Assembly (NCBI GenBank): GCA_934589665.1 | Contig: CAKTOJ010000022.1 | Location: 1 to 20,028, forward strand | Direction: 5' to 3' | Source: an uncultured Oscillospiraceae bacterium | GTDB taxonomy: Bacteria > Bacillota > Clostridia > Oscillospirales > Oscillospiraceae | DNA: 20,028 nt | In this document: positions 1 through 6,977 of the stretch, in pieces | Position numbering within the stretch: position 1 is the first letter of the stretch | Layout of the letters: each line of letters opens with the position of its first letter | The notes under the pieces: model-generated | Told to the model about the DNA's origin: nothing | Databases searched by the model: none | The model's input: only the letters and a program-made list of their open reading frames with translations | Position numbers and translations under genes: made by a program

Positions 1-1752
1 AACGAGCGCTATGTGTACATCGCTCAGATCATCAAGGGCTGCTACAAGAAAAAGAACCACGGCCAGCTCTCCGCTTCCGATAAGATCGATAAGATCGTCA
101 CCAACCGCTGGCTGGGCCTGCCCATCTTTGCGGTCGTGATGTTCCTGGTTTACTACATCTCCATGGTCACCGTCGGCTCTGCCGCGACGGACTGGGCCAA
201 CGACGGCCTGTTCGGCGACGGCTTCCATCTCTTCGGCATCGGTTCCGGCGAGTACGGTGATGCCGCTGACGATTACACCGTTGCGTGCGAGGCGGTTGAT
301 GCCTTCTACGGCCTTGATACCGAGGACGAGGCGTTCGATGCGGATGCCGCGCTTGCCGAGATGAAGGACTTCCAGCCCGATTCCGACACCGCGACCGTCG
401 ATGTTGAGGACGAGGAGACCCTCGCCATCAACGAGATGACCGCTTACTATGATGTGATTCCCGATGGTGCGGACGAAGAGTCCACTGTTCCCATGACCTA
501 TGTGGACGCTGTCTCCTACTTTGACGAGAACGGCTTTGACGAGCCTGATCCCGCCGATTACGGCGTGTGGGTCCCCGGCGTGCCCGTTCTGATCGGCAAT
601 GCGCTGGAAGCTGCCGGTACGGCGGACTGGCTCAGCGGCCTGATCCTTGACGGTATCGTCGCCGGTGTCGGCGCGGTGCTCGGTTTCGTGCCTCAGATGC
701 TCGTGCTGTTCCTGCTCCTTGCCTTCCTCGAGGCCTGCGGCTATATGGCCCGTATCGCCTTCGTGCTCGACCGTATCTTCCGTAAGTTCGGCCTGTCCGG
801 TAAGTCCTTCATCCCCATGCTCATCGGCACGGGCTGCGGTATCCCGGGCATCATGGCTTCCCGTACCATTGAAAACGAGCGTGACCGCCGTATGACGATC
901 ATGACCACCACCTTTATCCCCTGCGGCGCTAAGGTCCCGTTCATTGCAATGATCGCAGGCGCCCTCTTCGGCGGCAGCGCAATCGTCTCCACCTCTGCTT
1001 ACTTCATCGGTATGGCTGCCATCATCACCTCCGGCATTATGCTCAAGAAGACCAAAATGTTCGCCGGTGAGCCCGCTCCCTTTGTCATGGAGCTGCCCGC
1101 CTACCACTGGCCGACCCTCGGCAATGTGCTCCGCAGCATGTGGGAGCGCGGCTGGAGCTTTATCAAGAAGGCCGGTACGATCATCCTCCTTTCCACGATC
1201 TTCGTCTGGTTCACCACCTACTTCGGCTGGGTGGACGGCACGTTCCGCATGCTCGATGAGAGCGAGATCAGCGCCTCCATCCTTGCCAAGATCGGCAATG
1301 CCATCGCCTGGATCTTCATTCCTCTCGGCTGGGGCAACTGGCAGGCGACCGTCGCCTCCATCACCGGCCTTGTCGCCAAGGAGAACATCGTCGGTACGCT
1401 CGGTATCCTCTACGGCGGCGGTGACGAGACGGTCTATCAGGCTCTGGCCAGCGCCTTCACCGGCATCACGGCCTACTCCTTCCTCGTATTCAACCTGCTG
1501 TGCGCTCCCTGCTTCGCGGCCATCGGTGCCATCAAGCGCGAGATGAACAGCCCCAAGTGGACCTGGTTCGCCATTGCTTATCAGTGCGGCTTTGCCTACC
1601 TCATCGCCCTGATGATCAACCAGTTCGGCAGCGCTGTCACCGGCAGCATGAACATCATCGGCCTGATCGCGGCTGTCGCGGCGCTCGTGCTGATCGTCTA
1701 CATGCTCGTCAAGCCCTACAAGGAAGCGACGAAGTTGAGCACGAAGGTCTAA
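1..1752 (+). CDS. feoB: Ferrous iron transport protein B (FeoB), 3' part
   Basis: This is the membrane half of the GTP-driven Fe(II) importer FeoB. The reading frame is open to the first base (N-E-R-Y before the GTG at 13), so the GTG is not a real start and the N-terminal G domain lies outside the window; 583 residues are visible. The first membrane segment (about 112-170) follows a short basic linker. The gate motif GTGCGIPGIMASR lies near 826-864, followed by FIPCGAKVPF, and a second Cys-bearing motif CAPCFAAIGAIKREM lies near 1501-1545; all are typical of FeoB. A feature out of the ordinary is a 105-residue acidic insert at 250-564 in the loop after the first membrane segment, where most relatives have a short loop. 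The gene is followed after 49 bases by a FeoB-associated Cys-rich peptide gene. FeoA, if present, would lie upstream. Identification is secure; the role of the insert is unknown. Confidence 0.97.
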   Translation, partial: NERYVYIAQIIKGCYKKKNHGQLSASDKIDKIVTNRWLGLPIFAVVMFLVYYISMVTVGSAATDWANDGLFGDGFHLFGIGSGEYGDAADDYTVACEAVDAFYGLDTEDEAFDADAALAEMKDFQPDSDTATVDVEDEETLAINEMTAYYDVIPDGADEESTVPMTYVDAVSYFDENGFDEPDPADYGVWVPGVPVLIGNALEAAGTADWLSGLILDGIVAGVGAVLGFVPQMLVLFLLLAFLEACGYMARIAFVLDRIFRKFGLSGKSFIPMLIGTGCGIPGIMASRTIENERDRRMTIMTTTFIPCGAKVPFIAMIAGALFGGSAIVSTSAYFIGMAAIITSGIMLKKTKMFAGEPAPFVMELPAYHWPTLGNVLRSMWERGWSFIKKAGTIILLSTIFVWFTTYFGWVDGTFRMLDESEISASILAKIGNAIAWIFIPLGWGNWQATVASITGLVAKENIVGTLGILYGGGDETVYQALASAFTGITAYSFLVFNLLCAPCFAAIGAIKREMNSPKWTWFAIAYQCGFAYLIALMINQFGSAVTGSMNIIGLIAAVAALVLIVYMLVKPYKEATKLSTKV

Positions 1753-1801
1753 GCACATATTCCTTCCATTTGATAATTTTCTTCCAAAGGAGTGATTTCC
1801 T

Positions 1802-1975
1802 ATGCTGGCATGGGTTACCGCAAACCTGTCCACCATCATTGTCTCTGCCATCCTGCTTGCCATTGTCACCTCTATCTCCCTTCATTTGATCCGGCAGAAG
1901 AAACAGGGAAAATCCTCCTGCGGCTGCAACTGCGCACACTGCGCCATGCACGGCCAGTGCCACGGTAAGCAGTAA
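1802..1975 (+). CDS. FeoB-associated Cys-rich membrane peptide
   Basis: This is a 57-residue protein with one hydrophobic segment (residues about 11-30, STIIVSAILLAIVTSISLHL without the first residue). A basic stretch RQKKQGK follows, then a Cys/His-rich tail with C40, C42, C44, C47 and C53 plus several His. This layout matches the small FeoB-associated Cys-rich membrane proteins commonly encoded directly after feoB in Firmicutes. Their biochemical role is not established; a metal-handling or assembly role at the cytoplasmic face of FeoB is inferred. The start is supported by AAAGGAG at 1786-1792, nine bases before ATG. A hairpin at 1983-2013 follows the stop. Confidence 0.87.
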   Translation: MLAWVTANLSTIIVSAILLAIVTSISLHLIRQKKQGKSSCGCNCAHCAMHGQCHGKQ

Positions 1976-1982
1976 AGCAGAA

Positions 1983-2013
1983 GAGGGGAGACGCGGCGAA
2001 CGCGTCTCCCCTT
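1983..2013 (+). terminator. Stem-loop after the feoB operon
   Basis: GGGGAGACGCG (1985-1995) pairs perfectly with CGCGTCTCCCC (2001-2011) across a GCGAA loop, extended by A-T and G-U pairs outside. The downstream T-tract is weak (TTCATTCC), so this may terminate only part of the feoB transcript and allow read-through into the regulator gene 23 bases further on. Confidence 0.6.
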
Positions 2014-2035
2014 CATTCCACTCTGGAGGTTAAAG

Positions 2036-2410
2036 ATGACTAACTACGAACGCGCTTTAACGCCGGCGGCGATCAAATATCTGCTCACGCTCTTTGATCT
2101 GGGTGAGGGAGAACGCGGCGTGCGGTCGGTGGATCTGGCGGCGCGGATGAATGTGAGCAAGCCGAGCGCACATTCCATGATCCGCAATCTCTGCGCAGCG
2201 GGTCTGACGGAGAAGGAGCGCTACGGCACAGTGTATCTTACGGAAGAGGGGAGAAGAGCGGCATCTCTGTACCGCGACTGCTTTGAACCGCTGTACAAAA
2301 AAATGCAGTCGATCCTGCCGCTTGACGGCGAGACCTGCACAAACGCTGTCTGCGCCGTGCTCTCGCAGGTGCCGGAGGAGCTCCCGCGTCTGGCGGGCCG
2401 GATAGAATGA
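2036..2410 (+). CDS. DtxR/MntR-like winged-helix regulator, short form
   Basis: This 124-residue protein is predicted to bind DNA through a winged helix at residues about 8-75: the helix-turn-helix is VRSVDLAARMNVSKPSAHSM and the wing ends in VYLTEEGRRAA. The pattern (YLLTLFDL, then L..AGL, then LT..G) is that of iron- and manganese-dependent DtxR/MntR repressors, and its position after feoB fits such a role. It is shorter than MntR and lacks the C-terminal SH3-like domain of DtxR/IdeR. The residues that bind metal in MntR (His77, Glu99, Glu102, His103) do not appear conserved by eye; the corresponding region carries D81, C82, C101 and C106 instead. GGAGGT at 2025-2030 supports the start. A MarR-type regulator is the main alternative. 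Confidence 0.7.
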   Translation: MTNYERALTPAAIKYLLTLFDLGEGERGVRSVDLAARMNVSKPSAHSMIRNLCAAGLTEKERYGTVYLTEEGRRAASLYRDCFEPLYKKMQSILPLDGETCTNAVCAVLSQVPEELPRLAGRIE

Positions 2411-2469
2411 ACAAAGTGTAAAAAATTGCAAAAAATACTGGACAATTTGAAAAGAGGGTGTATATTATC

Positions 2470-2730
2470 ATGTTCGAAACAACAGTAAAGATCAACGGTA
2501 TGATGTGCGGAATGTGCGAGGCACACGTCAATGACGCGATCCGCAGCAAGCTCAACGTGAAAAAGGTCACCTCGTCCCACAGCAAGGGACAGGCCGTGAT
2601 CCTCTCCGAGCAGGCGCTGGATGAGGATGCTCTGCGCAGTGCCATCACCGAAACGGGCTATGAGGTCGTGTCGGTGAGCGCAAAAGAGGCCGTGGAGAAA
2701 AAGGGCCTGTTCGGCTTCCTGAAGAAATGA
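2470..2730 (+). CDS. Heavy-metal-associated (HMA) domain protein, CopZ-like
   Basis: This 86-residue protein has a single HMA ferredoxin-like fold with the metal-binding loop GMMCGMC (C13 and C16), followed by AHV and the late GYEVVSV strand. Such proteins bind a soft metal ion, classically Cu(I), and pass it to transporters or regulators. A short basic tail (KKGLFGFLKK) follows the domain. A GTG at 2458 is in frame, but it overlaps the only purine-rich Shine-Dalgarno-like stretch (AAAGAGGG, 2450-2457), so ATG at 2470 is the better start. The stop codon overlaps the start of the next gene in ATGA, which couples it to the AraC-type regulator. Metal specificity cannot be deduced; the neighbouring ATPase is not of the copper type. 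Confidence 0.87.
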   Translation: MFETTVKINGMMCGMCEAHVNDAIRSKLNVKKVTSSHSKGQAVILSEQALDEDALRSAITETGYEVVSVSAKEAVEKKGLFGFLKK

Positions 2731-3752
2731 GCGCAGCGCAGGACGCGGAGCGAAAGGTCTGCGGTGCGGAACAGGGCAGGTGCACAGCAAACGGCTGCGC
2801 GGCCGCCCCGGACGCGCTCTCCTGTCAGGGGGCGGATCATACGGTGGAGCGTATTGCGGGGGCGGATGGCGAGATTGTGATGACGCGATATCCGGTTTTT
2901 GCGGGTATTGATCTGATCTATCATGATGTGCATGCGGCCTCCTGCACGCTCAAGCGGCCAAAGACTGGCCTGCTGGAGATCGACCACTGCCGTGAGGGAC
3001 GCATTGAGTACCACAGCGCAGAGGGGTATTTTTACCTTGCTCCGGGCGACCTTTCCGTGGTCTGCCGCGAGCGGACCGAGGAGCTTCTACGCTTCCCCAC
3101 GGGCCATTATCACGGCATTACCGTGTCGATCGACCCGCGCTGCGCGCCGGAGTGCCTCTCCTGTATTTTGCAGGACGTCGATGTGCGCCCCGACGCGCTG
3201 ACGGAAAAATTCTGCCGCAGCGGCACGTGGTTTGCCGCACGCTCATCACCACGTGTCGAGCATGTTTTTTCCGAGCTTTACGCCGTTCCGGAGCCGATCC
3301 GCAAGGGCTATTTTAAGGTCAAGGTGCTCGAGCTGCTGCTGTTTCTCAGCGCATTTCCGACACAGGAGCCGGGAGCACGTCCCGCGCTCTACTCCGGGGT
3401 TCAGGTGAAGCTTGCAAAGTGCGTGAGCGATTATCTGCTTGCCAACACGGAGAATAAAGTCACCGTATCCGAGCTCTCGCGTCATTTCGGCGCGTCAGAG
3501 ACGCTGATCAAAAGCAGCTTCCGCGGCGTGTACGGCATGTCGCCCGCAGCCTATCTGCGCGCACAGAAAATGCACGGCGCGGCGCAGCTTCTGCGCACAA
3601 CGGACCGGACAGTGCTTGACATTGCCGGTCAATTTGGCTATGATAATGCGAGCAAATTCGCCAAAGCCTTCCGCGACGTGATCGGCGTACCGCCGAACGA
3701 GTACCGCTGCGGTGCGGAAAGTGACAGTTGCGCGCCCGCGGAAAGCGCGTAA
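2727..3752 (+). CDS. AraC-family transcriptional regulator
   Basis: This 341-residue protein carries the double helix-turn-helix DNA-binding domain of AraC/XylS proteins in its last 110 residues: VTVSELSRHFGASETLIKSSF for the first helix pair, and VLDIAGQFGYDNASKFAKAF followed by GVPPNEYR for the second. The middle (residues about 50-220) resembles the loosely conserved sensor region of this family. The first 40 residues are unusual, with Cys at 12, 19, 24 and 33 and His at 38. The ATG overlaps the stop of the HMA gene (ATGA), implying translational coupling. A later GTG at residue 40 is a conceivable alternative start that would remove the Cys-rich part. A metal-responsive activator of the neighbouring transport genes is inferred from context only. 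Confidence 0.9.
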   Translation: MSAAQDAERKVCGAEQGRCTANGCAAAPDALSCQGADHTVERIAGADGEIVMTRYPVFAGIDLIYHDVHAASCTLKRPKTGLLEIDHCREGRIEYHSAEGYFYLAPGDLSVVCRERTEELLRFPTGHYHGITVSIDPRCAPECLSCILQDVDVRPDALTEKFCRSGTWFAARSSPRVEHVFSELYAVPEPIRKGYFKVKVLELLLFLSAFPTQEPGARPALYSGVQVKLAKCVSDYLLANTENKVTVSELSRHFGASETLIKSSFRGVYGMSPAAYLRAQKMHGAAQLLRTTDRTVLDIAGQFGYDNASKFAKAFRDVIGVPPNEYRCGAESDSCAPAESA

Positions 3753-3816
3753 ATTCAGGAAGTCGGCCGTTTTATGCGGCAGGCCATATACAGATATTAT
3801 GATGGAGGTAACAACG

Positions 3817-4086
3817 ATGAATTGGACAAAGCTCGGTATTTTTGCTTCCGGCGTGCTCTTTGGCACGGCGGGTGTCAAGGTTCTCACCAGCAAGGACGCG
3901 AAGAAGGCGTATACCCAGACAACGGCGGCGGTGCTGCGCGCCAAGGAGTGCGTCATGACGACTGCGACCAACATGCGTGAGGGCGCGGAGGACATCCTTG
4001 CGGATGCAAAGGCCATCAATGAGCAGCGCGCGGAGGAGACAGCCGCTGAGGTGATCGAGGACGCGTCGGAGAAGGCTGCGGAGTAA
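3817..4086 (+). CDS. DUF6110-type small membrane-associated protein
   Basis: This 89-residue protein begins MNWTKLGIFASGVLFGTAGVKVL, a short hydrophobic or membrane-inserting N-terminus with glycine spacing. A charged, probably helical region rich in Ala, Glu and Lys fills the rest. The start is fixed by GGAGG at 3804-3808, eight bases before ATG; an in-frame ATG at 3712 lies inside the upstream gene and has no ribosome site. The stop is two bases before the ATPase start, so the two proteins are almost certainly co-expressed. I recognise this as the small family that accompanies CtpC-like P-type ATPases in Clostridia (DUF6110); its function is not known. A role as an accessory subunit of the ATPase is inference. 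Confidence 0.8.
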   Translation: MNWTKLGIFASGVLFGTAGVKVLTSKDAKKAYTQTTAAVLRAKECVMTTATNMREGAEDILADAKAINEQRAEETAAEVIEDASEKAAE

Positions 4087-4088
4087 CC

Positions 4089-6170
4089 ATGAAATGCACG
4101 ATCCTGCACGAATCCGCCGGTAGGCTGCGCATCCGCGCCGCACAGGGGCGGATGACGCTGCGGCAGGCGGACATTTTAGAGGCATATCTCCGCAATGTCC
4201 GGGGCGTGAAGAACGTCACGGTCTATGACCGCACCTGTGACGCCGTGATCCATTATTCCGGCGCGCGGGAGGATATTGTCGCGGCACTTGCGGCCTTTTC
4301 ATATGAAAAGGCCGGCTCTCTTGCGCCCGAGCATAGCAGCCGGGCGCTGGGACGTGAATATCAGGACAAGCTTGTGTTTGCTGTCTGCCGCCGTGCAGTC
4401 AGCAAGCTCTTCTTTCCTTACCCGCTGCGCACGGCGCTGGCTGTTGCGCGCTCGGCCCGTTATATCAAGGCCGGCCTTTCCTGCCTGATGCACGGCAAGA
4501 TCAAGGTGCCTGTGCTCGACGCGACGGCAATCACCGTCTCGATGCTGCGCGGTGACTTTGATACGGCCGGTTCGATCATGTTCCTGCTCGGCGTGGGTGA
4601 CATCCTCGATGAGTGGACGCATAAGAAGTCCGTGGCGGATCTGGCGCAGACCATGTCGCTCAATGTCGACAAGGTTTGGCTGGAGACGGATGCGGGCAGC
4701 GTCCTTGTCCCCGTGGGCGACGTACAGGTCGGAGACCGCATTACCGTGCGCACCGGCGGCATGATCCCGCTCGACGGCAAGGTTGTCTCGGGCGAAGCGA
4801 TGGTCAATCAAGCCAGCATTACGGGTGAGCCGCTGGCCGTGCGCAGGACAGCGGGCGGCTATGTCTATGCCGGCACGGTGGTCGAGGAGGGCGATTGCTG
4901 CATCCGTGTGGAGAAGAGCGCGGGCAGCGGGCGCTATGACCGCATCGTGCATATGATCGAGGAGAGTGAAAAGCTCAAGTCGAACACGGAGGATAGGGCC
5001 TCCCACCTTGCTGACTCCCTTGTGCCCTACAGTCTGGGCGCGACCGCGCTCATCTGGCTGATTACGCGCAATCCCCTGCGGGCACTTGCTGTGCTGATGG
5101 TTGACTTTTCCTGCGCGCTCAAGCTCTCCATGCCCATCGCCGTGCTTTCGGCGATGAAGGAGGCGAGCACGTATCATCTGACCGTCAAGGGCGGGCGCTT
5201 CCTGGAGGCTGTTTCCAAGGCGGATACGATCGTCTTTGATAAGACCGGCACACTCACGCATGCCGCGCCCCGCGTGGCGGACGTCGTGACCTTTGGCGGA
5301 CACGAGGAGAATGATATGCTCTGCCTTGCGGCCTGCTTGGAGGAGCACTATCCGCACTCTATGGCCAAGGCCGTGGTGGCGGAGGCGGCGAGCCGCGGTC
5401 TGAGTCACGAGGAGCGCCATTCGCGCGTAGAGTACATCGTCGCGCACGGTATTTCGAGCAGCGTGGATGGCGAAAAGGTCGTAATCGGCAGCCGTCATTT
5501 CGTCTTTGAGGACGAAAAGTGCGTGATCCCCGGCGGCGAGCAGGAGAAGTTTGATACTCTGCCAGAGCAGTACTCGCACCTTTACCTTGCCGTCGGCGGC
5601 GAGCTTGCCGCGGTCATCTGTGTGGAGGACCCGCTGCGTGAGGAGGCCCGCGAGGTGATCGAGGGCCTGCGTGCACAGGGCATCTCCAAGCTTGTGATGA
5701 TGACTGGCGACAACCATAAGACAGCTGCCGCTGTGGCGCGCGCTGTCGGTGTGGACGAGTATTTTGCCGAGGTGCTGCCCGAGGATAAGGCGAACTTTAT
5801 CCGGGCCGAGCACAAGGCCGGACGCACCGTCATCATGCTTGGCGACGGTGTGAACGATTCGCCTGCGCTTTCCGAGGCGGATGCAGGCATCGCCATCAGC
5901 GACGGCGCGGCCATTGCCCGCGAGGTTGCAGATATCACGGTCGGCGCAGACGATCTTTATTCGCTGCTGATCCTCAAGCGCCTGAGCGACGCGCTCATGG
6001 CGCGCATCCACGGCAATTACCGCAAGATCATCGGCTTTAATCTCATGCTGATCGTGCTGGGTGTGGCCGGCATTCTGCCGCCCGCCACCTCGGCGCTGCT
6101 GCACAACGCTTCCACGCTTGCCATCAGCCTTGAGAGCATGACCGACCTGCTGCCTGACGAGGACGAATAA
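4089..6170 (+). CDS. P1B-type (heavy-metal) P-type ATPase, CtpC-like variant
   Basis: This 693-residue membrane ATPase should expel a transition-metal ion using ATP. Visible motifs are: ITGE in the actuator domain (244-247), the phosphorylation site DKTGT (D384), TGDN (539-542) and GDGVNDSPAL (585-594). The N-terminus (residues 1-70, ILHESAGRLRIR) has the shape of an HMA-like domain but no CxxC. The membrane metal site that reads CPC in copper pumps is here DFSCALKLSMP (339-349), keeping only C342. The P1B HP dipeptide appears as H423-S424. This set resembles CtpC-like pumps, linked in mycobacteria to Mn and in other taxa unassigned. A copper role is therefore unlikely; Fe, Mn or Zn efflux is possible. 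It follows the DUF6110-type gene by two bases and is closed by a strong terminator. Confidence 0.95.
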   Translation: MKCTILHESAGRLRIRAAQGRMTLRQADILEAYLRNVRGVKNVTVYDRTCDAVIHYSGAREDIVAALAAFSYEKAGSLAPEHSSRALGREYQDKLVFAVCRRAVSKLFFPYPLRTALAVARSARYIKAGLSCLMHGKIKVPVLDATAITVSMLRGDFDTAGSIMFLLGVGDILDEWTHKKSVADLAQTMSLNVDKVWLETDAGSVLVPVGDVQVGDRITVRTGGMIPLDGKVVSGEAMVNQASITGEPLAVRRTAGGYVYAGTVVEEGDCCIRVEKSAGSGRYDRIVHMIEESEKLKSNTEDRASHLADSLVPYSLGATALIWLITRNPLRALAVLMVDFSCALKLSMPIAVLSAMKEASTYHLTVKGGRFLEAVSKADTIVFDKTGTLTHAAPRVADVVTFGGHEENDMLCLAACLEEHYPHSMAKAVVAEAASRGLSHEERHSRVEYIVAHGISSSVDGEKVVIGSRHFVFEDEKCVIPGGEQEKFDTLPEQYSHLYLAVGGELAAVICVEDPLREEAREVIEGLRAQGISKLVMMTGDNHKTAAAVARAVGVDEYFAEVLPEDKANFIRAEHKAGRTVIMLGDGVNDSPALSEADAGIAISDGAAIAREVADITVGADDLYSLLILKRLSDALMARIHGNYRKIIGFNLMLIVLGVAGILPPATSALLHNASTLAISLESMTDLLPDEDE

Positions 6171-6190
6171 AAATCACAAAAAACGTTTTG

Positions 6191-6234
6191 GAGCCTTATC
6201 TGCTCTTTTTGGAGCGGATAAGGCTCTTCTTTCT
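6191..6234 (+). terminator. Intrinsic terminator of the P-type ATPase operon
   Basis: GAGCCTTATC (6191-6200) pairs with GATAAGGCTC (6217-6226). Inner T-G, G-C and CTC/GAG pairs close a loop of about six bases, and TTCTTTCT follows. It starts 20 bases after the ATPase stop and separates the metal region from the DUF3793 operon. Confidence 0.9.
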
Positions 6235-6325
6235 GCGTATACTGTGACCATAGGGCGTCGGGGGACGCTCTTTCCGAAAGGGAATGGTTAAAGTGCCTTA
6301 ACCATAAACGCCTCATAGTATACGC
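6235..6325 (+). promoter_or_regulatory. Possible structured leader RNA with four-way junction
   Basis: GCGTATACTGTG (6235-6246) can pair over 12 positions (one G-U) with CATAGTATACGC (6314-6325). Three hairpins lie inside: GGGCGTC/GACGCTC (6253-6270, loop GGGG), TTTCC/GGGAA with a GAAA loop (6271-6284), and TGGTTAA/TTAACCA (6285-6304, loop AGTGCC). The helices abut, so the fold would be a compact four-way junction ending 10 bases before the Shine-Dalgarno of the DUF3793 gene. It matches no riboswitch class I can name. Alternatively TATACT at 6238-6243 is a -10 box and the RNA begins inside the element, leaving only the three hairpins. Confidence 0.45.
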
Positions 6326-6350
6326 GCAATGGGAAGGAGGGTAGAGCGGC

Positions 6351-6902
6351 ATGTCGGATGAAATGGTCGTGCGCCAATGTGCGCCGACGCTCGCCGGACT
6401 GAAAACGGGCAGTCTGTTCCGCTGTCCTTATGAGTCGAAGGAGCAGCTTGCGAGCGAAGTGCGGCGGCTCAACGGTATTTTTGTGCCGAAGGGGCTGTGC
6501 CTTTTGCCGCTGCACTTTGGTGAGACGCACGTGCTGCTCTACCTCTATCGCCCCACGCGGCTGCACCGCGATCTTCAGGACAATCTGGCAAATGAGCTGC
6601 TGACGCAGGCCGGTTATTCCTGCGGAAGCTGCGGGCGCTGTGTCGCCCGCCTCAGCCGGAGATTGTGCGAATGCAATGAGTTCCCTCATGAGGTTGGGCT
6701 GTTTCTCAGCTACCCGCCCGAGGACGTCAAGGGCTTTATCGACAACGGCGCGGAAAATTATAAGCTCGCCGGCATGTGGAAGGTCTACGGTGACGAGGCG
6801 CGGGCGCGGAAGCTGTTCGCCCAATTCAAAAAATGTACCGATATCTACTGTGAACTCTGGCGCGCAGGCTCGGGGCTTGAGCAGCTCGCCGTGGCAGTCT
6901 GA
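6351..6902 (+). CDS. DUF3793 family protein
   Basis: This 183-residue cytoplasmic protein belongs to the DUF3793 family of Clostridia. It is recognised by FPHEVGLFLSYPPEDVKGFI (111-130), followed by NYKLAGMWKVYGDEARARKLF (136-156) and KKCTDIYCELW (160-170). The biochemical function is unknown. It contains a Cys cluster, CGSCGRC (91, 94, 97) with C106 and C108, plus C162 and C167, which could hold a metal or a disulfide. AGGAGG at 6335-6340, ten bases before ATG, supports the start. A flavodoxin gene lies 75 bases downstream on the same strand, a pairing that suggests a redox or metal-stress role; this is inference from neighbourhood. Confidence 0.9.
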   Translation: MSDEMVVRQCAPTLAGLKTGSLFRCPYESKEQLASEVRRLNGIFVPKGLCLLPLHFGETHVLLYLYRPTRLHRDLQDNLANELLTQAGYSCGSCGRCVARLSRRLCECNEFPHEVGLFLSYPPEDVKGFIDNGAENYKLAGMWKVYGDEARARKLFAQFKKCTDIYCELWRAGSGLEQLAVAV

Positions 6903-6912
6903 TATAAAAGAC

Positions 6913-6947
6913 GTCCGTGCATCGTACCTCCGATGCGCTGCACGGAC
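6913..6947 (+). other. Intercistronic stem-loop before the flavodoxin gene
   Basis: GTCCGTGCA (6913-6921) pairs with TGCACGGAC (6939-6947), and TCG/CGA can extend it inside past a bulge. No T-tract follows, so it is more likely an mRNA processing or stability element than a terminator. An alternative pairing GCATCG/CGATGC (6919-6924 with 6931-6936) is also possible. Confidence 0.5.
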
Positions 6948-6977
6948 ATCCCGATCATGAGAAAGGAATTGATTTTT

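Noticed and set aside
13..1752. GTG at 13 as the feoB start
   Set aside because: The frame is open to base 1 and the G domain is missing, so the gene is cut by the window edge, not truncated in the genome.
4299..6104. 601-codon open frame opposite the P-type ATPase
   Set aside because: It is antisense to an intact ATPase with all motifs, is His/Arg/Ala-rich, and has no start signals.
4089..6170. Calling the ATPase a copper exporter (CopA)
   Set aside because: The CPC membrane motif and the N-terminal CxxC are both absent; the nearby HMA protein alone is not enough to assign copper.
6235..6325. Assignment to a named riboswitch class such as NiCo or SAM
   Set aside because: The general four-way shape is suggestive, but I cannot match the conserved bases of any known class by eye.
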